Source: Polycladidibacter stylochi (GTDB lineage Bacteria > Pseudomonadota > Alphaproteobacteria > Rhizobiales > Stappiaceae). Taken from it: a stretch of 64,000 bases of DNA. Location of the stretch: NCBI RefSeq assembly GCF_001562055.1, contig NZ_LLWE01000014.1, positions 124,001-188,000 of the forward strand. The letters are read 5' to 3'. Position 1 is the stretch's first letter. Every line of letters begins with the position of its first letter. The position numbers were made by a program, and so were the translations under genes. The notes under the pieces are model-generated. The model saw nothing but the letters and a program-made list of their open reading frames with translations, did no database searches and was not told where the DNA came from. This document shows positions 17,096-26,231 of the stretch, in pieces.

Positions 17096-18985
17096 TCATG
17101 TGGTCAATCCTTCACCCTGTTTGCGGATTTCTTCCAATTTGGCGACAGCTTCATCTACTTCCCGTTGTCGATTCCACATGGAGGCATATAGTCCTCCTTG
17201 TGCCAAAAGCTGTGCATGTGTGCCTTGTTCCACGGCTTGACCATGATCGAGCACCAAAATGAGATCTGCGTTGACAACCGTAGAAAGCCGATGGGCAATC
17301 ACCAAAGTTGTTCTGTCTTTGGAAACAATATCCAACGCTGATTGGATTTCTCTTTCCGTGTGCGTGTCCAACGCTGAAGTCGCTTCATCAAGGATGAGGA
17401 TTGGTGGGCCTTTCAGCAGAGTTCTGGCGATTGCGACCCTTTGCTTCTCACCACCTGAGAGTTTGAGACCCCGTTCACCAACCTGGCTCTCATAGGCGTC
17501 CGGGAGATTTTGAATGAAAGTATCTATCTGGGCTAGATGTGCAGCCTCTTTAAGCTGTGCGTCTGTGGCTTCAGGGCGGCCATATCTCAAATTATAGGCA
17601 ATCGTATCGTTAAAAAGCACAGTGTCTTGCGGTACCATACCTATGTTTTGGCGCAGTGATTTTTGTGGCACGTCTCTTACGTCAACACCGTCAATTGTAA
17701 TTGCGCCTTCTGTGACATCGTAGAAACGAAACAACAAACGAGATATTGTGGATTTTCCTGCCCCTGAAGGACCGACAATAGCAATTGTGCTACCTGCAGG
17801 AACTTCGAAGCTGATTCCCTTCAAGATGGGCCGTGCGGCCTCATAGTGAAAATGAACATTATCAAAACGAATGGTGCCCTGCTCTACTGTCAATTCTTTC
17901 GCATTCGGCTTGTCAACAATCTCCGGCTTCACGGCAAGAACTGCGAACATTGCTTCCATGTCAGCGATGCCCTGACGGATTTCCCTATAGATGTAACCTA
18001 TGAAGTTTAAAGGCATTGAGAGTTGAAGTAATAGTGCATTGATCATTACGAAATCACCAATGGACTGGGTGCCTTCTTGTATGGCTATTGCAGACATGAC
18101 CATGCAAATAGCAGTACCAGTACCAAGAATCGCTGCCTGACCAATATTTAGCCATGCTAGGGAAGTCCAGGTTTTAATTGCCGCTCCTTCATAGCCTTCC
18201 ATTGCGTGATCGAACCGGCTGTGCTCCAGCTTTTCGTTGCCAAAATATTTCACCGTTTCGAAGTTCAATAAACTATCGACCGATTTTGTATTGGCATCAT
18301 TATCAGCTTCGTTCATAGCACGACGAATTTGTATGCGCTTATTGGATGCGCTGACAGTATAGTAAAAATAAGCCACCACGGTTGTTGCCACAACGACAAC
18401 ATACCAAAAGCCAAATTGGTACCATATAACTGCCGCCATTAAAGCAAATTCAATGATGGTTGGAATTCCATTAAGAATTGTAAAGCGCACAATCCCTTCG
18501 ATACCCTTGATGGCCCTATCAATAACTCTTGTTAGGCCACCGGTACGCCGCGAAAGATGATAGCTTAGGGATAGCTGGTGCAGATGCTCAAAGGTTAAGC
18601 TGGCCAATTGGCGAACGGCATTCAGACCAACCCTTGCAAAGATGGCATCGCGCACTTGGTTCATGACGACGACGAGAAGCCTCGTCACATTATAGGCAAT
18701 CACCAACATAACCGGAGCTACAAGTATGGGCGGTAACCCAGCTGGTAAAACATCTGCCCCTGTGAGCGCATCAGTTGCCCAAGCATACAAGTAGGGCGAG
18801 AGAACCGTTACAATTTTTGCCAGCATGAGCGCAGCTAGCGCCCAAACAACCCGGCGTTTTAAGTCTGGCCTGGCTGTGGGCCACATATAAATCCAGAGTA
18901 TTTTAAGGGATCTAAAAATACTCGCATCATCAGCATTAAGCATTTCCCTCGTTTTTTGCGAGGGATCGCTGTGTTGTATATTCAT
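17096..18985 (-). CDS. Atm1/HMT1-type ABC exporter (fused permease-ATPase)
   Basis: A 629-aa half-transporter. Seen: about six TM helices (50-330), then the nucleotide-binding domain with Walker A GPSGAGKS (405-412), signature LSGGEKQRVAIA, Walker B ILILDEATSALD and the H-loop IAHRLST. The block LLNFETVKYFGNE (240-251) in the TM domain is typical of the Atm1/ABCB7/HMT1 family, which exports glutathione-linked sulfur or metal conjugates (family knowledge; metal-glutathione export was shown for the Novosphingobium homologue). It is preceded by an arsR gene with a 70-bp gap and followed by psd-pssA on the same strand. A plain lipid/drug exporter is the alternative. Confidence 0.9.
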   Translation of the reverse strand: MNIQHSDPSQKTREMLNADDASIFRSLKILWIYMWPTARPDLKRRVVWALAALMLAKIVTVLSPYLYAWATDALTGADVLPAGLPPILVAPVMLVIAYNVTRLLVVVMNQVRDAIFARVGLNAVRQLASLTFEHLHQLSLSYHLSRRTGGLTRVIDRAIKGIEGIVRFTILNGIPTIIEFALMAAVIWYQFGFWYVVVVATTVVAYFYYTVSASNKRIQIRRAMNEADNDANTKSVDSLLNFETVKYFGNEKLEHSRFDHAMEGYEGAAIKTWTSLAWLNIGQAAILGTGTAICMVMSAIAIQEGTQSIGDFVMINALLLQLSMPLNFIGYIYREIRQGIADMEAMFAVLAVKPEIVDKPNAKELTVEQGTIRFDNVHFHYEAARPILKGISFEVPAGSTIAIVGPSGAGKSTISRLLFRFYDVTEGAITIDGVDVRDVPQKSLRQNIGMVPQDTVLFNDTIAYNLRYGRPEATDAQLKEAAHLAQIDTFIQNLPDAYESQVGERGLKLSGGEKQRVAIARTLLKGPPILILDEATSALDTHTEREIQSALDIVSKDRTTLVIAHRLSTVVNADLILVLDHGQAVEQGTHAQLLAQGGLYASMWNRQREVDEAVAKLEEIRKQGEGLTT

Positions 18986-19055
18986 TTAAGTTCTCTATCT
19001 GGCTTTAATAGCTTATATGCCTATTGTTGAGGCTATTGTTTTTTCTTCGTTCAGA

Positions 19056-19448
19056 TTATCGTTCTAGTGTTAGCGGAACACATGGTGCTTCAGTGCGCTC
19101 GTCAAATAAATCACCAAAGAATACACGAAGGCTTTTTAGCGTATCTTCAGCTGCTAATGGACATAGGCTAATGCACGTCATACGGCCTTTGCTTTCCATG
19201 GTAATGAAACCAGCCTCACATAATACTTTCAGGTGCTGCGATATTGTTGACTGGGCAAGCGGAACATTTGACACAAGGTCAGCACAACATGCCGTGTCAC
19301 AAGCAGCCAATATGCGCAGAATTTCCAACCTTACAGGGTGGCTCAGCGCTTTGGCTTTAGTTGCCAATGCAAGGTTTGCCTGTCGGTCTGCATCAAAACT
19401 GTATTGCTGCTTTGCTTGCTGTGCGGGCTGCTCCGACTTTGTCACCAT
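19056..19448 (-). CDS. ArsR-family regulator with cysteine-rich sensor helix
   Basis: About 130 aa. Seen: winged helix-turn-helix (LSHPVRLEILRILAAC, then AQSTISQHLKVLCEAG as the recognition part). Cys50, Cys54 and Cys55 (ACDTACCADL) lie just before the recognition helices, where the alpha-3 metal(loid) site of ArsR/CadC regulators sits; more cysteines follow (TCISLC, APCVP). This suggests a thiol or metal(loid) sensor that leaves DNA when its ligand binds. ATG at 19448 is chosen over the GTG at 19454 because a purine-rich AAGAGAAG lies just upstream. The Atm1-like exporter follows 70 bp downstream, so the exporter is the obvious target. Confidence 0.88.
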   Translation of the reverse strand: MVTKSEQPAQQAKQQYSFDADRQANLALATKAKALSHPVRLEILRILAACDTACCADLVSNVPLAQSTISQHLKVLCEAGFITMESKGRMTCISLCPLAAEDTLKSLRVFFGDLFDERTEAPCVPLTLER

Positions 19449-19485
19449 GAACACTTCTCTTTTATCATCGTCAAATATCTATATA

Positions 19486-19501
19486 ATCGTATAATAACGA
19501 T
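19486..19501. promoter_or_regulatory. Candidate ArsR operator
   Basis: A 16-bp dyad ATCGT-ATAATA-ACGAT lies 38 bp upstream of the arsR start in an AT-rich promoter-like stretch. AT-rich short dyads over the promoter are usual for ArsR-type autoregulation. Position and symmetry only; no consensus comparison was done. Confidence 0.4.
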
Positions 19502-19579
19502 AAATAAAGATACGATAGGAATTATTTATTCGAGCCTGAGATTCAGAACACGCTTTTGCGAGATCAGGCATTGTTTCAT

Positions 19580-19608
19580 AAAAAATGCCCGCTTAAAGCG
19601 AGCATTTT
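19580..19608 (-). terminator. Intrinsic terminator of the LysM gene
   Basis: Inverted repeat AAAATGC-C-CGCTT / AAGCG-A-GCATTTT with one mismatch and T-tracts on both sides. It lies about 40 bp past the stop of the minus-strand LysM gene and upstream of arsR. Confidence 0.75.
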
Positions 19609-19649
19609 ATTATCTGAACCAAGAAGCTACGCCCTTAATCGCTATTGCC

Positions 19650-20981
19650 CTACTCGCTTTCAGGCCCTTTATTGTCTTTCCAGTTTTCGTCCCTACTCGG
19701 TATTAAAAATACCTGGCCTGGATAGATAAGGTCTGGGTCCCTGATTTGATTATCGTTGGCTTGGTAGATGGTCGTATACCTAAAACCCGAACCATAAAGG
19801 CGCTGCGAGATCGTCCATAGATTATCGCCACGGCGTATGATGACGGAAGGTAGAGCGCCGATATTCTCTGTTGCTGTATTACCTTTAGAACCGGATGCGC
19901 TGGCATTCGCCTCGACCGAAACAGGTTTCAATATCACTTGATCGTTTGATTTTTTGAAACTCACTTGTGCTCTTGCCACAACCTTTGCTTGGTCGTCTTT
20001 TGCCATTTGGTCGGCACGCACTTCAATAGAGCCGTTCCCCAGCTCTTTCGGTGCTTCGAGTAGCCAGCTGCCATCTTTTTTTGTTGTTGTTTGTCCAAGG
20101 TATTTGTCGCCAACATAAAGCCGCAGGTCGGTTCCCGGCTCGCCAACACCTGCAACATAAATTTTGCCATTTTCAGACTCAACAGCGCTCACTCTGAGTT
20201 CAGCGGTTTCCTTTTGCTGTTCAGGTTCCGTCGTTTGCTCTGTCTTTTTCTCAACTGATGCCAATGTTTCTTGTGGCTGCTGAGCAGGCGTTGACTGGTT
20301 TGAATTCTCAACCGGTTCTTGTTTAACGGGTGGTTGAACTTCAGGTTGCTTTTTATCTTCTTTTTGAGCGATCTGCTGTTTTGGCTCACTCTGTTGCCCC
20401 GGCAATTGCAGAACTTTGGAGGGAGCATCGGGTGCATTCATGACAACAAGAGCTTCGCTGCTCTCATCTTCTGGAATTGAGACAGCAATATGTTGCTTCG
20501 ATGCAATCGGTTTGCTGTTTTTATCCCTTTGAGATTCTAGGGTAATGTCATAGTCGCCCGCGTCCAAAGGCTTTTCAAGCACGATGGTAAATTCACCGTT
20601 TGAGTTGGCTACCGTTTTTCCCAGTACTTCGCCATTCGCAACCAATGCAACAATAGCGCCGGCCTCTGTGCGACCGGCAACAACCGCATCACCCGAACGC
20701 TCGACACGCATGACATCGAAACTCGGTGGCTGAGGTGTTTTGACTGCCTGTTTTACTGGCTTAGCTGGTTGTTCCGTTTTTTGTTCTGGTTGCTTTGCCG
20801 CTTGTTTTATCTGTTTTTCAGGAGCACGACCGACACTTTGAGGCTTCGACTCTGTTTGATTTGGTTCTAGCGATGTTGGCATTTTGGCAACATCTGAATA
20901 ATAATAGATACCAGCACCAGATGCAGACAGTACAACCAAAGTTGCAGCTGCTATTGCCAGTTTTTTCCCAGAGTTCGACAT
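19650..20981 (-). CDS. LysM-domain envelope protein with Ig-like repeats
   Basis: A 443-aa protein. Seen: an N-terminal signal anchor (about 8-26) after a basic start, long low-complexity Lys/Gln/Pro/Glu linkers (about 35-90 and 190-255), two beta-rich Ig-like segments (about 90-165 and 260-345, with EAGAIVALVANGEVLG and EPGTDLRLYVGDKYLG in equivalent places), and a C-terminal LysM (about 380-430, IIRRGDNLWTISQRLYG). LysM binds peptidoglycan glycan strands, so the protein probably spans the periplasm and tethers to the wall. This architecture is common in Hyphomicrobiales but has no defined role. Monocistronic, with its own terminator and a structured leader. Confidence 0.85.
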   Translation of the reverse strand: MSNSGKKLAIAAATLVVLSASGAGIYYYSDVAKMPTSLEPNQTESKPQSVGRAPEKQIKQAAKQPEQKTEQPAKPVKQAVKTPQPPSFDVMRVERSGDAVVAGRTEAGAIVALVANGEVLGKTVANSNGEFTIVLEKPLDAGDYDITLESQRDKNSKPIASKQHIAVSIPEDESSEALVVMNAPDAPSKVLQLPGQQSEPKQQIAQKEDKKQPEVQPPVKQEPVENSNQSTPAQQPQETLASVEKKTEQTTEPEQQKETAELRVSAVESENGKIYVAGVGEPGTDLRLYVGDKYLGQTTTKKDGSWLLEAPKELGNGSIEVRADQMAKDDQAKVVARAQVSFKKSNDQVILKPVSVEANASASGSKGNTATENIGALPSVIIRRGDNLWTISQRLYGSGFRYTTIYQANDNQIRDPDLIYPGQVFLIPSRDENWKDNKGPESE

Positions 20982-20996
20982 CTTTTACCTAAAGCT

Positions 20997-21060
20997 CCTC
21001 ATGCTGCAATGTTTTACCAGCCTGCTGAAGTTATGAGGCCACCCCTGTTAAACATTGCAG
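20997..21060 (-). promoter_or_regulatory. Leader with pseudoknot-capable inverted repeats
   Basis: In the 345-bp divergent spacer (20982-21326), just upstream of the LysM gene, two perfect inverted repeats interleave: CCTCAT (20997-21002) with ATGAGG (21033-21038), and CTGCAATGTTT (21004-21014) with AAACATTGCAG (21050-21060). The a-b-a'-b' order allows an H-type pseudoknot in the minus-strand leader, ending about 15 nt before the LysM start codon. No known riboswitch is recognised. The rest of the spacer shows nothing else I can support. Confidence 0.35.
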
Positions 21061-21326
21061 ATTGCCGGTCTTGATAGTTATAGCACGATACTTGGCCATC
21101 ACATAAATACATCGGACCGAAATTCTTGTCGTAGTTTATGGCCTGCAACACAAATGGCAATGGTTGAATGCATTATTTGCCATTTGCTCCACATAGAGCC
21201 TTTAGAAAAACCCTTTAACGGTTTTGTTGAGATAGTTTCTAAGCTTTTGGGCTATAGCTGTGTTATCTCGCTGCTATTAGTATTTAGCGATGCAGCAAAT
21301 ATGTTTTACGTTATGAGAGTATCAAA

Positions 21327-21896
21327 ATGGGATCACTTGGTAGTGTCTGTGTTTATTGTGGGTCGGCGAGTGGTTTCGATGGTATTTATGAAGAGGCAGC
21401 AAAGCGTTTGGGCCAAAACTTGGCAGCAAATGGCATAACCCTTGTTTACGGCGGTGGCTCTATTGGCATGATGGGCACAATTGCAAAATCATGCCTTGAT
21501 AATGGTGGGCATGTTGTGGGGATCATACCCGAGTTTTTGCGGGAAAAAGAAGTGATGCTGCAAGATGTGCAGGAGCTCATTGTCACAAAAAACATGCACG
21601 AACGCAAAAAACTAATGTTCGAAAGAGCTGATGGGTTTATTGCCCTTCCCGGTGGCATTGGCACCCTGGAAGAGCTGGTGGAGCTGTTAACTTGGGCACA
21701 ATTGGGCCGTCACAACAAACCTGTTATCTTGGCAAATATCGACGGGTTTTGGCAACCGCTAAAACAAATGCTCAGCCACATGCTGGAGCGCGGGTTTATT
21801 CGCCCCGGGTTTGAAGTGAACTTAAACATGTACGCCGATATTGATGCGCTTATACCAGCACTACAAAAGCATATTTCCCAGAACCAACAAGCCTAA
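21327..21896 (+). CDS. LOG-family nucleoside 5'-monophosphate phosphoribohydrolase
   Basis: A 189-aa Rossmann-like enzyme that splits ribose 5-phosphate from nucleoside monophosphates (cytokinin riboside 5'-monophosphate or, in bacteria, AMP-like substrates). Seen: GGGSIGMMG (42-50), the general HERK element (91-94) and the diagnostic PGGxGTxxE box (108-116). Length matches the TIGR00730 group. Long annotated as lysine decarboxylase, which the motif contradicts. A GAGAG sequence supports the ATG at 21327. It faces the RarD-like gene tail to tail with only 20 bp between the stops. Confidence 0.92.
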   Translation: MGSLGSVCVYCGSASGFDGIYEEAAKRLGQNLAANGITLVYGGGSIGMMGTIAKSCLDNGGHVVGIIPEFLREKEVMLQDVQELIVTKNMHERKKLMFERADGFIALPGGIGTLEELVELLTWAQLGRHNKPVILANIDGFWQPLKQMLSHMLERGFIRPGFEVNLNMYADIDALIPALQKHISQNQQA

Positions 21897-21911
21897 TCAG
21901 GCATTTTGTTG
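21885..21911. terminator. Compact terminator between convergent genes
   Basis: CAACAA-GCCT-AATC-AGGC-ATT-TTGTTG forms an interrupted hairpin at 21885-21911, with the LOG-gene stop codon partly in its loop. Some T follow on the plus strand. It is the only candidate for ending both convergent transcripts; it is weak because the core stem is 4 bp. Confidence 0.45.
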
Positions 21912-21916
21912 TGCTC

Positions 21917-22864
21917 TCATTTTCTTGCTTTGGCACTTCGATAGCTATCGATGCTGAAAATAATCAGTGATAGCCAAATCAGCGCGAAGCTCCAAAGCAA
22001 TTGCTGGGATAATGGCTCCCTAAACAAGAATATGGCCACAAGGAATTGAATTGAGGGAGCCAAATACTGCATGAAACCAATATAGGAAAGCGGCATGCGG
22101 CGTGCTCCAAAAGCAAACAGCGCCAACGGTACGGCTGTCACAAGACCTGTTCCCAATAGTGCCAAAAGCATCCAAGGTTCTTGAAGGGGAATAGCGTTGG
22201 TCCCTACTTGATAAAAATAGGCAATTCCGAATAACGCAATTGGGCTTACCAGCAACACTTCAACCAACTGGCCATGAATGGCATTAACCGGCGTTTGTTT
22301 GCGTATCAATCCATAAATAGCAAAGCTAAAGGCGAGTACCAGCGAAACCCAAGGTAGCTTACCAAGCTCATAGGTTTGATAGGCAACCGCTACGATTGAT
22401 ATTGAGATTGCCAGTATTTGACCATAACGAAGGCGCTCTTTTAGCACAAGAACGCCAAGGGCAACTGTAACGAGTGGATTAATAAAATAGCCGAGGCTGG
22501 CATCCAATACGCGGTCGACCTCCACAGCCCAGATAAATACAGTCCAATTAAGTGTGACAATGGCGGATGAAAGGGAGAGCTGCAACATCAAGCGTTTATT
22601 TTTAAAAATGTCTATCAGTGCATTCAGTTGGCCTTTATAGGCCATATAAAAAGTTACAAATAGTACAGAGCCCAAAATGCGATAGCAAATAACCAGCATT
22701 GCCGGAAAATCTGCGGTTAACTTGTAGTAGATAGCGGCAAAACCCCAGATGATATAGGCAAGAAGCGCGGCTAAAACACCTGCCTTAAAATCCGCTTTTT
22801 CTTGCTGTTGGGCAGCAATCGTTTGCAATTGGGCAGCAGTGGTGTCGCTTCCGGATTTGGGCAT
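21917..22864 (-). CDS. rarD: RarD-like EamA/DMT-family permease
   Basis: About 315 aa with ten hydrophobic helices in two EamA-type halves. Seen: KAGVLAALLAYIIWGFAAIYYK in the first helix (pattern typical of RarD), a conserved DRVLDASLGYFINPLVTV block, and YIGFMQYLAPSIQFLVA in the second half. RarD proteins are inner-membrane drug/metabolite transporters of uncertain substrate, first linked to chloramphenicol sensitivity. The ATG at 22864 is the first ATG; a TTG at 22924 would add 20 residues and has no better ribosome-binding site. It lies 188 bp downstream of cimA on the same strand, probably as a separate unit. Confidence 0.88.
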   Translation of the reverse strand: MPKSGSDTTAAQLQTIAAQQQEKADFKAGVLAALLAYIIWGFAAIYYKLTADFPAMLVICYRILGSVLFVTFYMAYKGQLNALIDIFKNKRLMLQLSLSSAIVTLNWTVFIWAVEVDRVLDASLGYFINPLVTVALGVLVLKERLRYGQILAISISIVAVAYQTYELGKLPWVSLVLAFSFAIYGLIRKQTPVNAIHGQLVEVLLVSPIALFGIAYFYQVGTNAIPLQEPWMLLALLGTGLVTAVPLALFAFGARRMPLSYIGFMQYLAPSIQFLVAIFLFREPLSQQLLWSFALIWLSLIIFSIDSYRSAKARK

Positions 22865-23051
22865 TTCTATACTCAGCAATATGGGGGTCTGTATACGCTT
22901 GTGTGACGTATAATTGATAGCCAAACAGCACTAACTGTATTGGATGGCTTTGTCATGCGTGTTGATACACAGGCGAAGGGCCATATTTGCCCCTTCACCT
23001 AATTTTGCGCTTTGGATGATATCACAGCCGATTACTGATCGTAATCAATAT

Positions 23052-24674
23052 TTAATGTGCTGTTTGCAGTCCTTTATCGTGCGCTGCACTTGCCTTCAAA
23101 ATCATATAGCGTACAGAATCAACGAGTGCTTGAAAGGAAGCATCAACGATGTTTTCTGAAACACCTACTGTAAACCAGCGCTTACCAGTTGATTTTTGCT
23201 GACTTTCGATCAGTACCCGGGTAACCGCACTGGTACCCCCGTTTAGAATTCTTACCTTGTAGTCGATAAGCTCCAGATCGTTAATAATGGACTGGTATGT
23301 GCCGAGGTCTTTGCGCAATGCCAAATCGAGTGCGTTCACCGGCCCGTTACCCTCTGCCACGGACATGTGCATTTTGCCATCGACCACCACTTTCACGACC
23401 GCTTCTGACATGGTGACTTTATCGCCCAGCGCATTAAAGCGTTGCTCGACAATTGTGCGGTAGGATTGAACGTCAAAATAGTCGGGCACGGTATAGAGGC
23501 GGCGGCGGGCCAAAAGCTCAAAAGAGGCGTCCGCGGCTTCATAGGAAAAGCCTTTTGCTTCCAATTCTTTCACTTCTGTCAGTAGTGAATCCACGCGCGG
23601 ATCATCTTTGCGCGCCTCTACCCCCAAACGTTTCAACTCACCCAAGAGGTTCGATTTTCCCGCCTGATCAGAGACCAACACACGGCGCTGATTGCCCACG
23701 GTTTCCGGTGGTATGTGCTCGTAGGTTTGCGGTTCTTTAAGCAAGGCGGAAGCGTGAATACCCGCCTTCGTGGCAAATGCACTTTGCCCCACGTATGGGG
23801 CATGAATATTTGAAGTGCGGTTAAGGATTTCATCGAACCCGCGGGAGATGGCGGTAAGGTCTTTAAGGGTCTCAACACCAATAGCCAGCTCAAGTTGTGA
23901 TTTGAACGGCTCTTTTAAAAGCAATGTGGGGATCAATGTCATCATGTTGGCATTACCGCAGCGCTCGCCAATGCCGTTCAGCGTGCCTTGAATTTGACGC
24001 ACCCCCGCTTGAACGGCCGCCAGTGTGTTGGCGACAGCATGGCCTGTATCATCATGCGCATGAATTCCCAGGTTTTGTGTGGGAACATGTGCACTCAGCT
24101 GCGTGATGATGTCCTTCACTTCCTCCGGCAAAGTGCCGCCATTGGTGTCGCACAAGACAACCCAACGCGCACCGGCATCATAGGCCGCTTTTGCGCAGGC
24201 GATGGCATAGTCTTTATTGGCTTTGAAACCATCAAAGAAATGCTCGCAATCGACCATGGGTTCTTTACCAGCTGCCACGGCCGCCTTGACAGTTTCCGAT
24301 ATGGATTCAAGGTTTTCGTCATTGGCACAGCCAAGGGCTACCTTGACATGGTAATCCCAGCTTTTGGCCACAAAACACAAGGCATCGGCGGTCGAGTTCA
24401 ATAGCTGTTGCAGACCGGGGTCATTACTGACCGAACGCCCTGCCCTTTTGGTCATGCCGAATGCGGTGAATATGGCATTTTGCGTTCTTTTCTTTTCAAA
24501 GAACTGGGTATCCGTTGGGTTGGCACCGGGGTACCCCCCTTCCACATAATCTACACCTAACCGCTCTAGCAGGGCTGCAACCGCGATTTTCTCATCGACG
24601 GAAAAGTCCACGCCTGATGTTTGTGCGCCATCGCGTAATGTGGTGTCGAAAAGGTATAGCCTTTCCTTTGTCAT
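23052..24674 (-). CDS. cimA: (R)-citramalate synthase
   Basis: A 540-aa enzyme that condenses acetyl-CoA with pyruvate to citramalate, giving the threonine-independent entry to isoleucine synthesis. Seen: the HMGL/IPMS-type TIM barrel with FDTTLRDGAQT (9-19), where Arg13 and Asp14 are the catalytic/metal residues, and HAHDDTGHAVAN as the metal-binding HxH; the C-terminal 130 residues form the allosteric LeuA-type domain. The sequence follows the CimA subgroup (GVDFSVDEK after the motif) and not LeuA. ATG at 24674 is chosen because the barrel starts at once and AGGAC lies upstream; the frame can extend to 24773 without homology. It follows cysS by 80 bp, probably as an operon. Confidence 0.92.
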   Translation of the reverse strand: MTKERLYLFDTTLRDGAQTSGVDFSVDEKIAVAALLERLGVDYVEGGYPGANPTDTQFFEKKRTQNAIFTAFGMTKRAGRSVSNDPGLQQLLNSTADALCFVAKSWDYHVKVALGCANDENLESISETVKAAVAAGKEPMVDCEHFFDGFKANKDYAIACAKAAYDAGARWVVLCDTNGGTLPEEVKDIITQLSAHVPTQNLGIHAHDDTGHAVANTLAAVQAGVRQIQGTLNGIGERCGNANMMTLIPTLLLKEPFKSQLELAIGVETLKDLTAISRGFDEILNRTSNIHAPYVGQSAFATKAGIHASALLKEPQTYEHIPPETVGNQRRVLVSDQAGKSNLLGELKRLGVEARKDDPRVDSLLTEVKELEAKGFSYEAADASFELLARRRLYTVPDYFDVQSYRTIVEQRFNALGDKVTMSEAVVKVVVDGKMHMSVAEGNGPVNALDLALRKDLGTYQSIINDLELIDYKVRILNGGTSAVTRVLIESQQKSTGKRWFTVGVSENIVDASFQALVDSVRYMILKASAAHDKGLQTAH

Positions 24675-24754
24675 TGCTCTTTGTCCTATAGGCCCTTGTT
24701 TTATTTTTGTTGGGCCCCTCTGAATGGCTTTTAATAAATATGTTCGCTTAGAGC

Positions 24755-26197
24755 TTACGCTTTGAGCTCCCAAGTGGTTTCAATTTCGCCGCTTTCGCTG
24801 TTTTTAAGGTCTTTTAAAAGAACCCCTTTTTGCAGCAATTCATCGCGAATGCGGTCAGAGGTGGCGAAATCTTTAGCTGCGCGGGCCTCCAACCGCTTGC
24901 TAATCATCTCTTCCACATAAGCCTGTAACTGGGTATCCGCCACTTGCTTTTTAGGGGCAAGCGCTTGTTTTTGCTGTGCGTAGATATCCAGATCGAAACC
25001 GAGGAACAGCAGAGAGTCGGCCAGTTCCTGCGCGGCTTGTTTATCTCCCTGACGTGCGGCACGGCTCAGCTTATGCAAGGCTGCAAATGCGCGCGGCGTG
25101 TTGAGATCATCCAACAGTCCTTGCAGAACATCCGCATCTGGCGCGGCGTTCTCCTTAGCATGCACACCGGCTTTGGAGATAATATCCTGCCAGCGCCCCA
25201 ATTGCTTTTCAGCTTCCGCCAGATTTTTACTGGTGAAGTCGATCGGTTGACGGTACTGGGTTTGCAACAATGCATAGCGAATGCTCAGACCGGTCCACTT
25301 GCGCCCGGCCAGATTTTCGGTTTCCAACAATTCGTGTACGGTGAAGAAGTTGCCCAGCGATTTGGACATCTTTTCACCTTCGACCTGTAAAAAGCCGTTG
25401 TGCATCCAGTAATTCGCCATGTTTTTTGTGCCGTGGGCACAGCGGGACTGGGCAATTTCGTTTTCGTGGTGCGGGAATGTCAAATCAACCCCGCCGCCGT
25501 GAATATCGAAGGTCTCGCCCAAATGCTGCGCGGACATGGCAGAACATTCGATATGCCAACCCGGACGGCCCGGTGTGGAGATACCGCATGGGCTGTCCCA
25601 CCCCGGTTCGCCTTGTTTGGAAGGCTTCCAGAGCACAAAATCCATCGGGCTTTTTTTATAGGTGGCCACTTCCACGCGGGCTCCGGCGATCATTTCATCG
25701 ACGCTGCGGCGTGAGAGCTGGCCATAGTCTTCCATCGCCGGAACATGAAACAATACATGATCCTCTGCCGCATAAGCAAAGCCTTTGGCAACGAGCTTCT
25801 CGATGATGTCTTTCATCTGCTCGATATGCTCGGTGGCACGCGGTTCAATATCCGGCGGCATTGCGCCTAGCGCTGCCATATCCTCATGGTATTGCTGCGC
25901 TGTTTTATTGGTCAGCTCGCGTATAGAAATGCCTTCTTGTGCCGCACGTGCATTAATCTTATCGTCCACGTCGGTTATGTTGCGCACATAAGTAACGTTT
26001 TGTTTGCCATATAATTGTCGTAATACTCGGGCAAGCACATCAAAAACAACAACAGGACGTGCGTTACCAATGTGCGCATAATCGTATACTGTGGGACCAC
26101 AGACATATAGTCGCACATTACTTGCATCTATTGGTACAAACTCATCCTTGGAGCGAGTTAGTGTATTGGTAAGCTTCAAGCCCTTTGAAATGCTCAT
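24755..26197 (-). CDS. cysS: Cysteinyl-tRNA synthetase
   Basis: A 480-aa class I synthetase that charges tRNA-Cys. Seen: HIGN (42-45, the HIGH box), zinc ligands Cys33, Cys217, His242 and Glu246 in the expected blocks (CGPTVYD, GWHIECS, FPHHENE), and KMSKS (275-279). A C-terminal DALR-type helical domain and a short tail with [11 protein letters not shown] complete it. Length is normal. The start codon at 26197 is preceded by AAGAAGAGG, but that site lies in a hairpin (see 26199-26231). cimA follows on the same strand. Confidence 0.97.
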   Translation of the reverse strand: MSISKGLKLTNTLTRSKDEFVPIDASNVRLYVCGPTVYDYAHIGNARPVVVFDVLARVLRQLYGKQNVTYVRNITDVDDKINARAAQEGISIRELTNKTAQQYHEDMAALGAMPPDIEPRATEHIEQMKDIIEKLVAKGFAYAAEDHVLFHVPAMEDYGQLSRRSVDEMIAGARVEVATYKKSPMDFVLWKPSKQGEPGWDSPCGISTPGRPGWHIECSAMSAQHLGETFDIHGGGVDLTFPHHENEIAQSRCAHGTKNMANYWMHNGFLQVEGEKMSKSLGNFFTVHELLETENLAGRKWTGLSIRYALLQTQYRQPIDFTSKNLAEAEKQLGRWQDIISKAGVHAKENAAPDADVLQGLLDDLNTPRAFAALHKLSRAARQGDKQAAQELADSLLFLGFDLDIYAQQKQALAPKKQVADTQLQAYVEEMISKRLEARAAKDFATSDRIRDELLQKGVLLKDLKNSESGEIETTWELKA

Positions 26198-26198
26198 A

Positions 26199-26231
26199 AA
26201 CGCCTCTTCTTGGCCGGCTGGCCGAGGCGTT
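26199..26231 (-). promoter_or_regulatory. cysS leader hairpin enclosing the ribosome-binding site
   Basis: AACGCCTC (26199-26206) and GAGGCGTT (26224-26231) are exact complements, with an inner GGCC-GGCT-GGCC stem. On the minus-strand mRNA the order is AACGCCUC, GGCC stem, AAGAA, GAGGCGUU, U, AUG. The GAGG of the ribosome-binding site is thus paired, one base from the start codon. This is the arrangement of a translation-control element, but no ligand or known family is recognised. Confidence 0.5.

Noticed and set aside
19024-19494. A 156-codon plus-strand frame over arsR
   Set aside because: Antisense to a clear ArsR gene with helix-turn-helix and cysteine motif; no family pattern on the plus strand.
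21055-21438. A 127-codon plus-strand frame ahead of the LOG-family gene
   Set aside because: It overlaps the LOG gene in another frame and crosses the LysM leader repeats; no ribosome-binding site or motif.
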